From contig CM114272.1 in the NCBI GenBank assembly GCA_050084515.1, forward strand, positions 56,358,001 through 56,422,000: DNA of 64,000 nt, read 5' to 3'. The notes beneath the pieces are model-generated. The model made no database searches, was not told the DNA's origin, and saw nothing but the letters and a program-made list of their open reading frames with translations. Below, in pieces: positions 11,758-22,197 of this stretch. Both the position numbers and the translations under genes were made by a program. Each line of letters starts with the position of its first letter. Positions within the stretch are counted from its first letter, which is position 1. This DNA comes from Blasia pusilla. Taxonomy: Eukaryota > Marchantiophyta > Marchantiopsida > Blasiales.

Positions 11758-13425
11758 TCAATCGGATCTGGGCTTCACAACCATGTTGTAGTGCGTCTTG
11801 ATCTTGAGACTGAACTGTCCACCCACCTCGCTCATGTCAATCTTGCCGACACCGGGAGGGGGAAGCAAGTCGAACGTCTGAACCAGGCGACCGAGAACCA
11901 TCGGCAGCAGGACCATAGCAATGTTGATTCCTGGGCAACTTCGGCGGCCTGAGCCGAACGGAAGGAAGCGAAAATCACTGCCAGTGGCGTCGAGTTTACC
12001 ATCCATGAACCGATCGGGGTTGAACTTCTCCGGCTCCACCCAAATCTCAGGGTTATTTGCGATCCACCAGGCGTTGACAAGAACCTTGCTCTCTGCCGGA
12101 ATGTCGTATCCTCCGAGCTTCGCTTGATGAATGTTCATGTGAGGTACGAGAAGGGGAATAGCCATATGCAGACGCATGGTCTCCATAGCGAAAGCCGTCA
12201 GATAAGGAAGATTTGGGAAATCCACCTCGGAGACGAGCTTATCTCTACCCAAAACGGAATCCAGTTCATGACGCAACCTCTTGAAGATGTCAGGATTGTT
12301 GCACAGCTCTCCCACGCCCCATTCGATCGACCAGAGAGTGGTCTCAATAGCGGCGACGTTGATGTTCTCCACGATATACAGGACGTTGTCAGCGTTGATC
12401 TCCTTCTTCTGCTCTGCTTCAAAAATGTAGTCCATGCCGATCTTCTCCGTATTGGTTTTGGATAGGGAGGCCAAGATCGACTTGCGCTCCTCTATGAAGT
12501 CGTGTTTGAATATGGCCAACCTCTCGTCCTTCAGTTGCTGACAGCGGGCGAGATACTTCTTCAGGAAAGGTCGGAGGATCGGAATGAAATCGCCATAATT
12601 GTATTCGAAACTCTGGGCTAGGCGACTTCTCTCGCTGTTGACGGCCGTCAGCTTTTTGAAGAGAGGGTCGTCCATGGACTCGAACCTTCGGTCGAAGAGC
12701 AGGCCGTACATAACATTATACATCAAGAGCTGCAGCCTGTGTCGAAAGATGAAACCGGTGGTGGCTGCGGTGGGGTGGGCCTTGATATCCTCGATCAAGT
12801 AGTCGATCTCCGCTTCCCATCTGGATTGAGACTGCTGCACAACTTTGTGCGTAAAGAACGGCGCCGTCATTATGCGCCGCATTTTCCTCCAGTGCTCTCC
12901 ATAAACGGTGAAGATCATATCCTGTCCCTTCCCTGTGAAGATGTCGAAGACCATATTCCTAGTACGAGATCCAAATTCTACTCCCTGCGTGTGGAGAACC
13001 TCCTTCGCGACCTCTGGACTCGACACTATCACATAGTTGCGCTGTCCCATTTTCAGCATGTACAATTCACCGTACTGTTTTGCCATCTCCGCCAAGTTCT
13101 TGTGATTGAGATCGTCTCCCACCTGCAGCCAGTTCCCGAAAATGGGCACAGCGCGAGGTCCCGGAGGAAGATGCAACTTTTTCTCCGAGAATCTCGTCAC
13201 CAGAATCAGTCCCAGCGTTGCAGCCAGAACTACGTACAAAGCGTTTTGCACTGTCAGAAAACTGCGGTTGTGGGCATAATCAGCAGAAGGAGCCGCCATC
13301 GCTCCTTCTTCTGCTGATTCCGCAAAGACGAGCCACAATCCCGTTGCAGCGAGGGACATTACCATGGCTACCTTCACATCCATGTTGCGGATCCAGGGAA
13401 ACATGGCCCGAAGACTTTTGAACAT
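11758..13425 (-). CDS. CYP73A: trans-Cinnamate 4-hydroxylase (cytochrome P450 CYP73A)
   Basis: An intact single-exon frame of 555 codons. It hydroxylates cinnamate to p-coumarate, the second step of the phenylpropanoid pathway, on the ER membrane with NADPH-P450 reductase. Seen: two hydrophobic segments (about residues 17-35 and 62-77), a proline hinge LPPGPRAVP (86-94), GNWLQVGDDLNH, the CYP73 signature SRTRNMVFDIFTGKGQDM, I-helix NINVAAIETTLWSIEWG (ETT at 361-363), K-helix ETMR (415-418), and heme loop FGSGRRSCPG with Cys497. CYP73A proteins are usually about 505 residues; the extra ~50 are all N-terminal and add a second possible membrane helix. MAAPSADY at residue 43 is an alternative start. 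No in-frame stop or missing key residue is seen, so it is probably functional. It is the only clear host gene in the window. Confidence 0.96.
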   Translation of the reverse strand: MFKSLRAMFPWIRNMDVKVAMVMSLAATGLWLVFAESAEEGAMAAPSADYAHNRSFLTVQNALYVVLAATLGLILVTRFSEKKLHLPPGPRAVPIFGNWLQVGDDLNHKNLAEMAKQYGELYMLKMGQRNYVIVSSPEVAKEVLHTQGVEFGSRTRNMVFDIFTGKGQDMIFTVYGEHWRKMRRIMTAPFFTHKVVQQSQSRWEAEIDYLIEDIKAHPTAATTGFIFRHRLQLLMYNVMYGLLFDRRFESMDDPLFKKLTAVNSERSRLAQSFEYNYGDFIPILRPFLKKYLARCQQLKDERLAIFKHDFIEERKSILASLSKTNTEKIGMDYIFEAEQKKEINADNVLYIVENINVAAIETTLWSIEWGVGELCNNPDIFKRLRHELDSVLGRDKLVSEVDFPNLPYLTAFAMETMRLHMAIPLLVPHMNIHQAKLGGYDIPAESKVLVNAWWIANNPEIWVEPEKFNPDRFMDGKLDATGSDFRFLPFGSGRRSCPGINIAMVLLPMVLGRLVQTFDLLPPPGVGKIDMSEVGGQFSLKIKTHYNMVVKPRSD

Positions 13426-13670
13426 GCACTTCTGTTCTACTCTAGCTCTGACTAACGAGAGGAGTTCGAAATGCTCGGAATCAGTGCATCGCCGTCACTG
13501 AAGGGAGAAGAAGAAGAAGGACTGACATAAGCACAACATATTTGCCAGCCTTCTTCAAGAACCGGAGATCTGTGACATCTCTTGCGAAGGTCGAACCACG
13601 GATGGGCTCCTCAGGACATAAAGAGCTGGGAATCAAGGGAGCTTGCATTTCAGATTCAGGGAAAAACTTA

Positions 13671-13680
13671 CCCTTAAATA
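13671..13680 (-). promoter_or_regulatory. Possible TATA box of the P450 gene
   Basis: On the minus strand TATTTAAGGG lies about 250 bp upstream of the P450 start codon and would give a leader of roughly 210 bp. It is the only TATA-like string at a sensible distance. No further promoter evidence is available. Confidence 0.3.
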
Positions 13681-13699
13681 GTTCTCTCACGGTTGAAAT

Positions 13700-16500
13700 A
13701 AACATTCTGCGAAGAACTCGGTGCGCATAAGGTCCAAGATGCTGTCCATGGTCTATTGTACCAGGTTTCTTTGTTTCTTCCAGGAGTGAGGAATCTTAAT
13801 CCTTAGTGAAGCAGAGCGAAATTTGTGGGGAGCGGATGTTTGGAGAGTTTTCGATTGGGCAACCTTGGCAGTTTAATGACTCTTGTCTACCATTGCGTGG
13901 AATCAAACCTGATCATCTGGAGCCCTGTTTCCGCGTGTGCGAGGAGGGAGGTCTACGGCAACTGTGGATTTCCGAGGGGTATGTGCCTGTGACGGGAATC
14001 GAATTTCTTTCTCCGGCTAATTTGCACACGACCAAATGGCTTTGCGGGACGGACCGTTCAGAGGTGCGAGAAAGTTCCTGACCGGAAAGTAGATTTCAAA
14101 AGTCATGCAAGACCGCGGCAGTTTAGGGCCTTCGATGCATTAATACTGCGGCGGCGGTAGCGCGGCCTCAAGAAGGATTAAGACCAACCCCGTCCAAAAC
14201 GAATCTGAATGGATCTGTCCGTTCCACCTGCCATTTCTCGAACGTCGAATTTCTCTTATACTTGAAAAGCCAGGCCATGCCCTTTCCCGACCGAACCCTG
14301 GTTTCCAATGAATTAATATGCGGCGAGGCTGCCACCGATGAGCTAAGAGATGGCGGTAGTGCATTGCATTTCGTATTAGTAATATGCCCGTGCCTTCTTA
14401 TTGATTTGCAAACGCTTCTTATTGATTTGATTGACAATTCTAATGCTACGGGAAAAAAAAAAACTGAATTTGTATGATTCATTAGTCCTTTCCTTTCATG
14501 TTCCGGTTAAGTAGTACTCGAAAAAAATTTTATTCCCCGTGCTCGGGCGTCTTATTAGTGTTTATTACTGGTACAAATTCATTACATGTTCTCACTGGTC
14601 CTCCACAACTATGTATTATTTAGTTCCTTCTCCCCCTTACCCGTCTAAATGGAAAGGGCATCACACTGTTCTCTTGAATTTAAGTTTTTTTGAATTAGGT
14701 TATGTCATAAATTTTCTTTCATGTCATGTGATTTGTGTATTTGTTGTACTCCACGATTATAATTTATCTTCTTCATCCAATTTCCTTTCCTTTCCCTTAA
14801 CCCCAAGGTACATGTATTTTCTCAATGACTTCATTATGACATTCCTCCTATTCGTTGTAGTATGGATAACTGAAGAGATAACACAGTGTCCTGAAATATC
14901 TTTGATTCAATATACGGTAGCCTCACCACGCGTTGACTATTCCAGGACCCGGGGAATTCCCGGGTCCGTTTATAAGGGACTATCATTAGTACGTGTCGCA
15001 TGCACATCTACGGGTGACAACCATCCGCGAGCCAGAGGTACCTGTTGTAGCATCTACGAAGTATGAACTTCAATTGAAATTGGTGATACACGTCAGCGCC
15101 TGTCATCGGCTAATTAAGTTACTCCACGGGAGATTGCGTCTATTTGACAAGTGCTCGTCAAACGCACAAGAATCGGGCACGACTATACGGGGCACTGGGG
15201 AGTGGGGAGTCAGTGGGAATGTGGGGACCATTGGTTCTTACAGGTATGGGTGACAGTATGGACGGGGCTACTACTATCCTAGCCATGGTCGGGTTCCCAA
15301 CATAATCTGGTTCGTAAGGAAGGAGTGCGTTGTGAGTGAGCGAAGTCTGCACGTGAAGCCATTTACGGTTGATTAACAATTGAGTGACCCCGTGGATGAA
15401 ATCGGATCGAGTGACTGACAGAGCGGCGCGGCCATGCATGTCATGCACAATTCTACGTAGTTGACGTCCAGACTCCGCTGACATGACCGTCCCGGAGATT
15501 GCTGGTGTGAAAATGACCCGCCAGAGCAGAAAATTTGCGCTTGTTACCACGGACGCAAAGCTGCCTTGATACTTTGTCGATTTCTGTGCCGTTGGATTCA
15601 GCTGACGCATGTCCTCAATCTTCCCATGTGAATGACAAGCCAGCCGTGAAACTTCCTCAGATGCGAAATGTAGAGCCGCACGGTCGCATATCCACGTGTC
15701 GTGTCCGTCTAAGAGACCTGACTCACCTGATCAGCTGCACAGGAGGCGGTGGAATTGATCATGGGAAAAGCTTCACATCTATTCGGAAATTAGTCAGTAT
15801 CGTGTGTCATTGTCATTATCTCACACCAAGCGAAAGGGGTTTCTAACGGGCCGGGCACGCACTGGAAATCAACTCTTCTGAGAGTTTCCAAGTTTGCTTG
15901 AACGCGACCAACGACTTTGGATCTTGTTGAGTCATCCATACATCTTTCCTTGTCGACGACATCTCCTGTTCATGCTCGACAGGTTCTCGCATCCACGTTT
16001 CTATCCAAAATGTCACCGTACGGACCGCCCTGCAAGAGAACAAATTTCGACCCAAATTCTGTCACACCGTCAGTTGAATCAAGGAGAAACATATGAACTC
16101 TTTTTCAGTCGAACATAACAGCCCGAAAATTAGCTTGACACGTCCCCCCTCATCTGTAAACAGATGATGCCGTGGGGAAGTCCGGAAGTGACATGCTGAG
16201 AAGATGCTGTTACACGTAAGGTGAGCTCTAGAATTACGAACTTCCACGCAAGGTCAGCCCCGGACCACTCTTATTCTGTGTGTGCCACTCTGTGGTTGGT
16301 CTAGGTACTGGGTTTAGGGTAGTAGAATATGATGACGCACCTTCCATATTGTGTGAGGTGTTGGGATCCGCTTCCTTATACCAACTACTAGTGGGAGGGA
16401 GGCAACGAGGTTGCGAAACACAGGATTATTAGGGCGTTTAGGGTCACTTGGGTGGCCATGTGACGAGCTGTCCGTAGCCCGTCAGCTCAAGGAGTCAGAC
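13700..16500. other. Intergenic DNA upstream of the P450 gene
   Basis: AT-richer from about 14390 to 14930, with only short unsupported ORFs. I see no domain, RNA gene or repeat that I can name. The stretch nearest the P450 presumably includes its promoter. Confidence 0.4.
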
Positions 16501-16533
16501 GAGTAGTTTTGGGTAGTCTTTTCATTCGTGAGG

Positions 16534-16543
16534 TATATAAAAG
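16534..16543 (+). promoter_or_regulatory. TATA box, plus strand
   Basis: TATATAAAAG is a strong plant TATA match. It lies about 900 bp upstream of the CACTA-like gene remnant (17418-18310, plus) and may be its promoter. No transcript start can be shown. Confidence 0.3.
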
Positions 16544-17417
16544 GATACTCTAACATGTTGCGAGCTTGTAGAGTCTATTTTCCTACCCATAATTTATTAG
16601 TAAGGGAGTAATACAAGCCTGCAAAAACTCTCAAACTGTCCAAGTAGTGGTTTTTTTAATGTCACTCACAAATTAGTGATTTTATTTTCCTAACTCACAT
16701 AATTTGGAACTTTGGATAGATTTTTGAGTCCAGAAAATGCTTTTTTGAGGGCGGGGTTTTCAATTCTGATTTAGGTGTCCGGGACATGTCTCTCGAGGTA
16801 AGCTTGGATACCATTTCCTTGAGGACACCTAGTGTTTTATTCAAATCGGCACTCCACTTCTTCTCCACCTCCTCCAATTCAATGGGAACTCTGGATTCCA
16901 CACTCTAATTGAATAAACCAGAAATCATATTGGAACACATAAGTGATTAATTCTGTCATATTCATCCAGATTGAGCCCATAAGCAGGTACTCCTAACTCT
17001 ACATCATAGTCAAGGAAGCATGGAAATACTAAAAAGAAAATAATACCAATCTGAAAGTAGAACCTCGAAAAACCGTGGATTCACAACCATCTCCAAAGGG
17101 GGGGAGAAAATAGCATGAGGTAACTTCACACTAAATGTAGAGATACCACTACCATCTACATCCTAACCTATTCTTTTGATATACCAGGTCGTCAACTTTA
17201 TATTTGTTGTTATATGTACTTGGGGAATGACTTGCTTTTTTTTTAATAACTTCTAGTTATCATTGAACCCACTCCAACTTCTCAAGCGAGACTAGTTCAA
17301 CATGTTAAGCATAAGGTTTTAATGCAAAGAGAGGTGGTGGCAACTACACATTCTGGTGGTAAGGAATCTGCTTTGCTTAACCAAATGAAAAGTTTTGTTA
17401 TGCAATAAATCAATGAA

Positions 17418-18310
17418 TTGATTGACATAAAATCTGAACTCATTTATACGGACTTTGGTTTGTTCTTATTTGAAGAGCCAGATCGAAGCACTAGAAGAAT
17501 AAGTTCCACCGAAAGCACAACGGGTGAAACAACACCAACTACACGTAAGCATGGACACATCCCACACATTGGCTCCTTTTTATTGTTTGAATGGATTCCA
17601 TGTATGTCATCATATTTCTTCATATCCATTTCATCTGACACTTAATTGGAATGTACATAGAAAACTTGAGTGTGGACAGCGAGGCGAAATCCTCTCCTTC
17701 TAAAAGAAGGAAGTCCAAACTTCAATCTGTCGTAACAAATGAGCATGAAAGTGAAATCAAATCTCGCTCATCCAAAAAAAGGACCAAGGTACCTACATTG
17801 ACTTGCAATGGTCTATAGTATGTATGATCTATATGACAACACTAATATTTATTTTTGTGGGCAGTTAAATAATCGTGTAGGATTTGTGAACTTTTGGCAT
17901 AATCTTTCGAAATGGAGATGGTCTTTCAAACATGCCACTCTTAGCTGTTTTTTTCTGGTTGATGGTGCATAGAAGCCATGCAAATTTTTTCTTTAGACTG
18001 ACTGTGTGACCCGTGCTTCCTTCTTTTTTGTAGTTGCAAATTGGAGATCCCGTTTTACTCACCAAGCTAAAGTTAAATAGGATGGTCCTTGGATCGGGAG
18101 TTATATAAGGTTTTGGTGGAAGGGACAAGTTTCATGGCAAGGACATTCCCCCTAGGCATGGTGCGGGTTGATCTTAATGAAGTGTTTGATCCTAAACATG
18201 CTCTATGGATGCCAAATTTGGTTGATGAACCCGCCCAAGACACATTTGGTGATGCACTTGGCTCAAGCATGCTTTGGCCAGAACTGCACATCAGAAAGGT
18301 GATCCATTAG
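17418..18310 (+). pseudogene. CACTA-type transposon gene remnant (DUF8039-like domain)
   Basis: A basic exon-like segment with SPSKRRKSKLQ and SRSSKKRTK (about 17670-17788) ends exactly at a GT donor. After an intron-like AT-rich stretch and a TTTGTAG acceptor comes LQIGDPVLLTKLK (about 18034-18070). One frame change later come ELYKVLVEGTSF and VRVDLNEVFDPKHALWMPNL, then FGDALGSSMLWP (18089-18310). The order V-x-L-x-S..., G-x-V-x-V..., D-A-x-G-x-x-x-x-W-P matches the domain found in plant En/Spm (CACTA) accessory proteins. The frameshift marks it as decayed. Family assignment is from pattern memory, not a search. Confidence 0.45.
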
Positions 18311-19060
18311 AGTGTTTTTCCTATATGCCACACTTTTTGTTCGTATGGATGAATTCAATAGGCATAAGACTTCCCTATGTTCGGTTGAGACGACACTATC
18401 AAAAAACATTTCGGATATGATATTTTATTGTCTTACATTATCATCATCCAAATGCTTAATTCTTTGATTGCGGTTCAATCCCGTGTATTTGTGGTTTATT
18501 CTGTATTGTATGATAACTCCTCCTTCATAAGGGCCAATGCGTTTCTCTAGGATCAAAAGTTTTCTTTCAAGGTGCTGGACAATTTATTTCTTATGTAAGG
18601 CTCTTTGAAGCATGTGATTTTGAAAATATCTCTATCAGATTTGTGTCCAAAATGTAGGGCTTTGTTATTTGCTACAGTTGTGCCACTAATAAGCATAGCA
18701 ACATTATTTCCACACACTATATAAGTTATATTGCATTTGAGGTGTTGCTTCATTGTGTCCTTTTTCCAACATAATAAAAATGGAAAAGTAGCAGTTGATT
18801 GTTTCATTTCAAAACTGGAATTCAAAAAAAGCTTATTCTTGAATGCAATATCCATCAAACAAAATTGGATTAACAAATTCATCAAAACCCCCAAAATTTT
18901 AGCACCTACTTTCCTATGTAGTCATATCAATATTACTAGCCAAGCTATCCTCCATTACTTAATGAGTCACATAAATATGATACATTAGTTCTAATGTAAT
19001 GACTATAACCTTCCCAAAAACTCCTTTAGTCACATTGGCCTAATTCTATTTAATATTCAA
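18311..19060. other. AT-rich DNA, no gene seen
   Basis: Low-complexity AT-rich sequence with short ORFs on both strands and no recognisable domain. It probably belongs to the interior of the CACTA-like remnant. Confidence 0.35.
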
Positions 19061-19654
19061 GCCTATGACTGGTCAAGTTGTGCACCATGACTCGTCAAGT
19101 CATAGGTCTTGACTACTTGGATCGGGCCTACTCATTGGATACATTTCTATGGCTACGCAAGTTGCTACCTCTAACCGAATCCGAAAATGTAATGACTCGT
19201 AGAGTCATGAATATGCGCACAATTTGAAATACTCAAATTACAAATACAATTGTTACAATTTTATTGGACCTTGTGCGCCACTTCACTTCATTGTCCCACA
19301 TAATATGACTCAAGTAGTCGTTTCTAATGATTGGGATGATACACACATATGACTAAACCGGTTGTTTGTTTCCCCAGTCCACATCATCTTTTATATGTCA
19401 CACAAATTTTTCCATGTTGTATAGTGATGTGTCCTACTTCCACGTCACCTGCATGACGTGTCAGTCATGGCCTTATGACTACTCCCTCTAGTCATGTACC
19501 ATTGTCCACCTAAGCATTCCATCCTAGTTAGTCTAGTCTTAGAACAAAAATGACTTGGCTTTTGTATCTAAAGTAGTCCTAAGTCATGGAAATATAATAT
19601 ATGACTCATATGAGTCATAATACCTAGTCAAATAACCAAGGATTTATTCTAGTG
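19060..19654. repeat. Cluster of AGTCAT/ATGACT inverted motifs, possible CACTA subterminal region
   Basis: About 13 copies of ATGACT or its complement AGTCAT lie within 590 bp, several as head-to-head pairs (ATGACTCGTCAAGTCAT at about 19088, ATGACTCGTAGAGTCAT at about 19191, ATGACTCATATGAGTCAT at about 19601). The cluster ends at GGATTTATTCTAGTG. The final CTAGTG (19649-19654) would suit the right terminus of a CACTA element. Such elements carry short subterminal repeats in both orientations bound by their own protein. A matching left CACTAG end was not found, so the boundary is tentative. Confidence 0.4.
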
Positions 19655-19683
19655 TTTTCCACGTTGAAACACATATGTGTCGT

Positions 19684-19815
19684 GCGCATACATATCGCTA
19701 CACAACATACATCGCTGGTCACATCTACACCACACAACACCGATCTTCCCCACACACGGGTCGATCCACACATGTACACAAATCAACTCATACATATACA
19801 TGGAGATCACACAAC
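19684..19815. repeat. 132-bp direct repeat, copy outside the left LTR
   Basis: GCGCATACATATCGCTACAC through GATCACACAAC is repeated almost exactly at 20304-20435, on the other side of the LTR. The repeat is missing beside the right-hand LTR at 50393-50876. Confidence 0.8.
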
Positions 19816-20295
19816 AAAAATAAAGAGTAGTAAAAACGGCACACCCGGCCTAAAACTCCACTCCTCAATCTACATCGGCATATCGAGCCTCGTCCACCCT
19901 GTGCTATCAAGGAATCGGGACGCTAGCACCCTAGTCCTAGCTCACACACATACAAGGGAGGTGCTCCAACGGCCCAACATGAGAAAGATGGCTTAAGAAA
20001 GCCATCTTCCTCTCTTATATAGGGTTGGGAAGAGCCAAAAGGCTCTTCCCCTAGAAATAGCCCTTCTCTTGGTAACCTGCGCGCACATGTTACCAGGGGC
20101 AGGTGACCTGGTCAACAAGTCACCCGGCTGTAAAAGACCTCAACATAAAAGTTGTCAGGAACGACGTTCCTGACACAATGGACCTATCCTCAACCTCATC
20201 CGACACCGTGGGACAAAGTTACAGTCAAGATAGTCCGCTGGCTCCTACGCCCTATCCACGATAGATCTCGACCTATCGGCTACTCAGATGTGACA
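19816..20295 (-). repeat. 3-prime LTR of element 1
   Basis: It matches 50393-50876 closely. On minus it starts TGTCACATCTGAG. It holds five consecutive inverted repeats: 19986-20007, 20027-20050 (GGGAAGAGCC with AAAA loop), 20071-20094, 20102-20124 and the perfect 23-bp palindrome 20153-20175. The terminal ACA of the other copy is missing here, where the 132-bp repeat begins instead. Confidence 0.85.
20014..20021 (-). promoter_or_regulatory. LTR TATA box (left copy)
   Basis: On minus TATATAAG is followed by GAGAGGAAG, in the middle of the LTR. Four of the five LTR palindromes lie upstream of it, so they would be in U3. The fifth falls near the expected transcript start. Confidence 0.5.
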
Positions 20296-20303
20296 GTTGT
20301 CTT

Positions 20304-20435
20304 GCGCATACATATCGCTACACAACATACATCGCTGGTCACATCTACACCACACAACACCGATCTTCCCCACACACGGGTCGATCCACACATGTACAAA
20401 AATCAACTCATACATATACATGGAGATGACACAAC
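20304..20435. repeat. 132-bp direct repeat, copy inside the element
   Basis: Second copy of the 19684-19815 repeat. It sits between the LTR start and a G-rich run (TAGGGGGGCGG on minus) that looks like a polypurine tract. Either this repeat belongs to a longer LTR or the tract is misplaced; the window does not decide. Confidence 0.7.
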
Positions 20436-20511
20436 CGCCCCCCTAGTTGGCAGTTGGATCCCCCCAACTCCAGATAGAAAATATCACATCTCTCTGACAT
20501 GACCTACTACC

Positions 20512-20725
20512 CTATACACATCTCGGACACATCCATCGTCCCGTGGGAACCACATCAAGAGGGGGGGTCAGACATGATATATGCCACCCTCGAAAACAAC
20601 CATCACATACCAACATGGTGGCTGCACCCCTCGCAGATCCGCACAACATACACCTCAAGCCTGCAAGTACCACTGCCAAGCTCGGATCCACCGTCCCATC
20701 TACGTTTGGAAGATGACATGGCGCT
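20512..20725 (-). pseudogene. PHD finger at the C-terminal end of the element 1 integrase
   Basis: After one TAA stop (about 20726) the integrase frame continues into DPSLAVVLAGLRCMLCGS, then MLVCDGCFRGWHISCL and PTGRWMCPRCV, and stops at 20512. The Cys4-His-Cys3 spacing (CxxC, CxxC, GWHxxC, CPRC) and the WH before the sixth ligand are the PHD-finger pattern, which in other proteins reads histone H3 tails. Element 3 has the same module (51947-52162), and there the stop is replaced by Cys within NCAPC. The module is therefore an inherited part of the element and probably guides integration to chromatin (inference). Confidence 0.8.
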
Positions 20726-22197
20726 TAATTGCGCACATGATCCTTCCAAACCATACCATCCCATCCCTCCAACATGAGGACTCCGGTCGGTAATACCTCG
20801 CGCACACGTAAGATCGTGCGCCCTGGAGTGACATCTAGCGTCGTGGGTGCCGCCTGCTGTAAATACACGTAATCTCCAGGATGAAACCTCCTAATCCCTG
20901 GACGATAACCTCCTCCATGAATGGTTGCATACCTCAATGTATTTCTATGCTGGGCAATAGCTAAGTTCTTAAAGGCCATAGGCATAACTCGACGAAAAAC
21001 TTCTGCCCTCTGAGAACATGCTTATACCCACACATCTGGATCATCAAGATCTAACACCTCCGCCATGTCACGTCGAATCGCTGTAGGTAAATCTGGCTCT
21101 CTCCCAAAGAGCAAAAAGTACGGTGAAAATAACGCCAAGGATGCCTGCCGACTAAAGCGATAATCCATAGCCAACCATGGCAACTGTAGGTCCCACTCCC
21201 TCAACTGTCCCCGCTGCAAGCCATACTTGCGCAATCCTCTCTTCACCGTCTGTACCACTCTCTCCGCCAACCCATCCGCCTCAGGATGATCTCACGATGT
21301 GGTGCGGTGATCTATCAGCGCCTGATCACACAAGGCCTGAAACTCTCCCTTGAACTCGGTACCCTGGTCAGTCAACACCTCCGCCGGTGCACCAAAGTGA
21401 CTAAGCACACGATCTAGAAACGCATAAGTTGTTCCCTCCCTCGCCTTGTCTGGTAGTGCCACCAACTCTATCCACTTGGAGAAATGCTCCACCATGACCA
21501 ACACGTACCTATGATGACGCCCTGTCAATGGCAAAGGTCACGCAAAGTCTAAACTCCACCGATAACCTAAACCCATAATCGGCAAAGGATGTAACTACGG
21601 AGTGGGAGCATTGAAGGATGCTCGCACTCTGTCACATACCATACATCTGGCCACAAACTACTGTACCCCAGTATGCATGCCGCGCCACCAATACTGAACC
21701 AGGAGTAAGCTGTAAGTACGCTTTACTCCGAAATGTCCCAACTCCTCATGGGCATGTCGCACTACACGTGCTCGCTGGGAAGGATGAGGTACCACTCGTA
21801 TCCTACCATCTCCCCATACCCGCAAAATGTGAGTCCCCTCCCACCTGAACCTCTTGGCTCTCTGTAGGATCCGATCCCGCTCCCTAGCACTCACTGTACT
21901 CGCAATGACACTAGTGCGTAAGAACTCCACATCGTCATGGATATCACGACCACCTGTCGCCTCCTCACTAACCTCCGGATCCAAAGACTCATCATCCAAC
22001 CCCACCACTGGAGTCATCACCTGTGGCTGACCTGCCATAGTCAACCAACAAAGATAGGCAGATGCATGCCAACCAGGCACCATCTCCTCATCACTCTCTC
22101 CATGCCATCGAGCTCCTATGTCGTCTCTCTGACTCGCACATGGGTTACGACTCAACCCATCCGCATCCTGGTTCAGCCAACCTGGCCTATGAACCAC
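20726..22197 (-). pseudogene. Element 1 integrase, broken
   Basis: The zinc-binding HHCC region (HAHEELGHFGVKRTYSLL, QYWWRGMH) is in 21658-22197. The DDE core runs through 21292-21534 (SKWIELVALPDKAREG; LTDQGTEFKGEF) and 21022-21270 (MAERVVQTVKRGL with the catalytic Glu; SPYFLLFGREPDLP). The C-terminal region is in 20725-20985 (GGYRPGIRRFHPGDYVYLQQ). Two frame changes or stops interrupt it. It inserts the cDNA into host DNA and is followed directly by the PHD finger. Confidence 0.88.

Noticed and set aside
13481-13705. 74-codon minus-strand ORF upstream of the P450
   Set aside because: It spans the likely TATA box, has no recognisable domain, and is best seen as chance.
16309-16321. GGGTTTAGGGTA, resembling plant telomere repeat TTTAGGG
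   Set aside because: Fewer than two units; common by chance and not a telomere tract.
20149-20777. Plus-strand ORFs in the LTR and integrase 3-prime region
   Set aside because: They lie opposite the minus-strand LTR and PHD coding sequence and include repeat-derived text; they are shadows.
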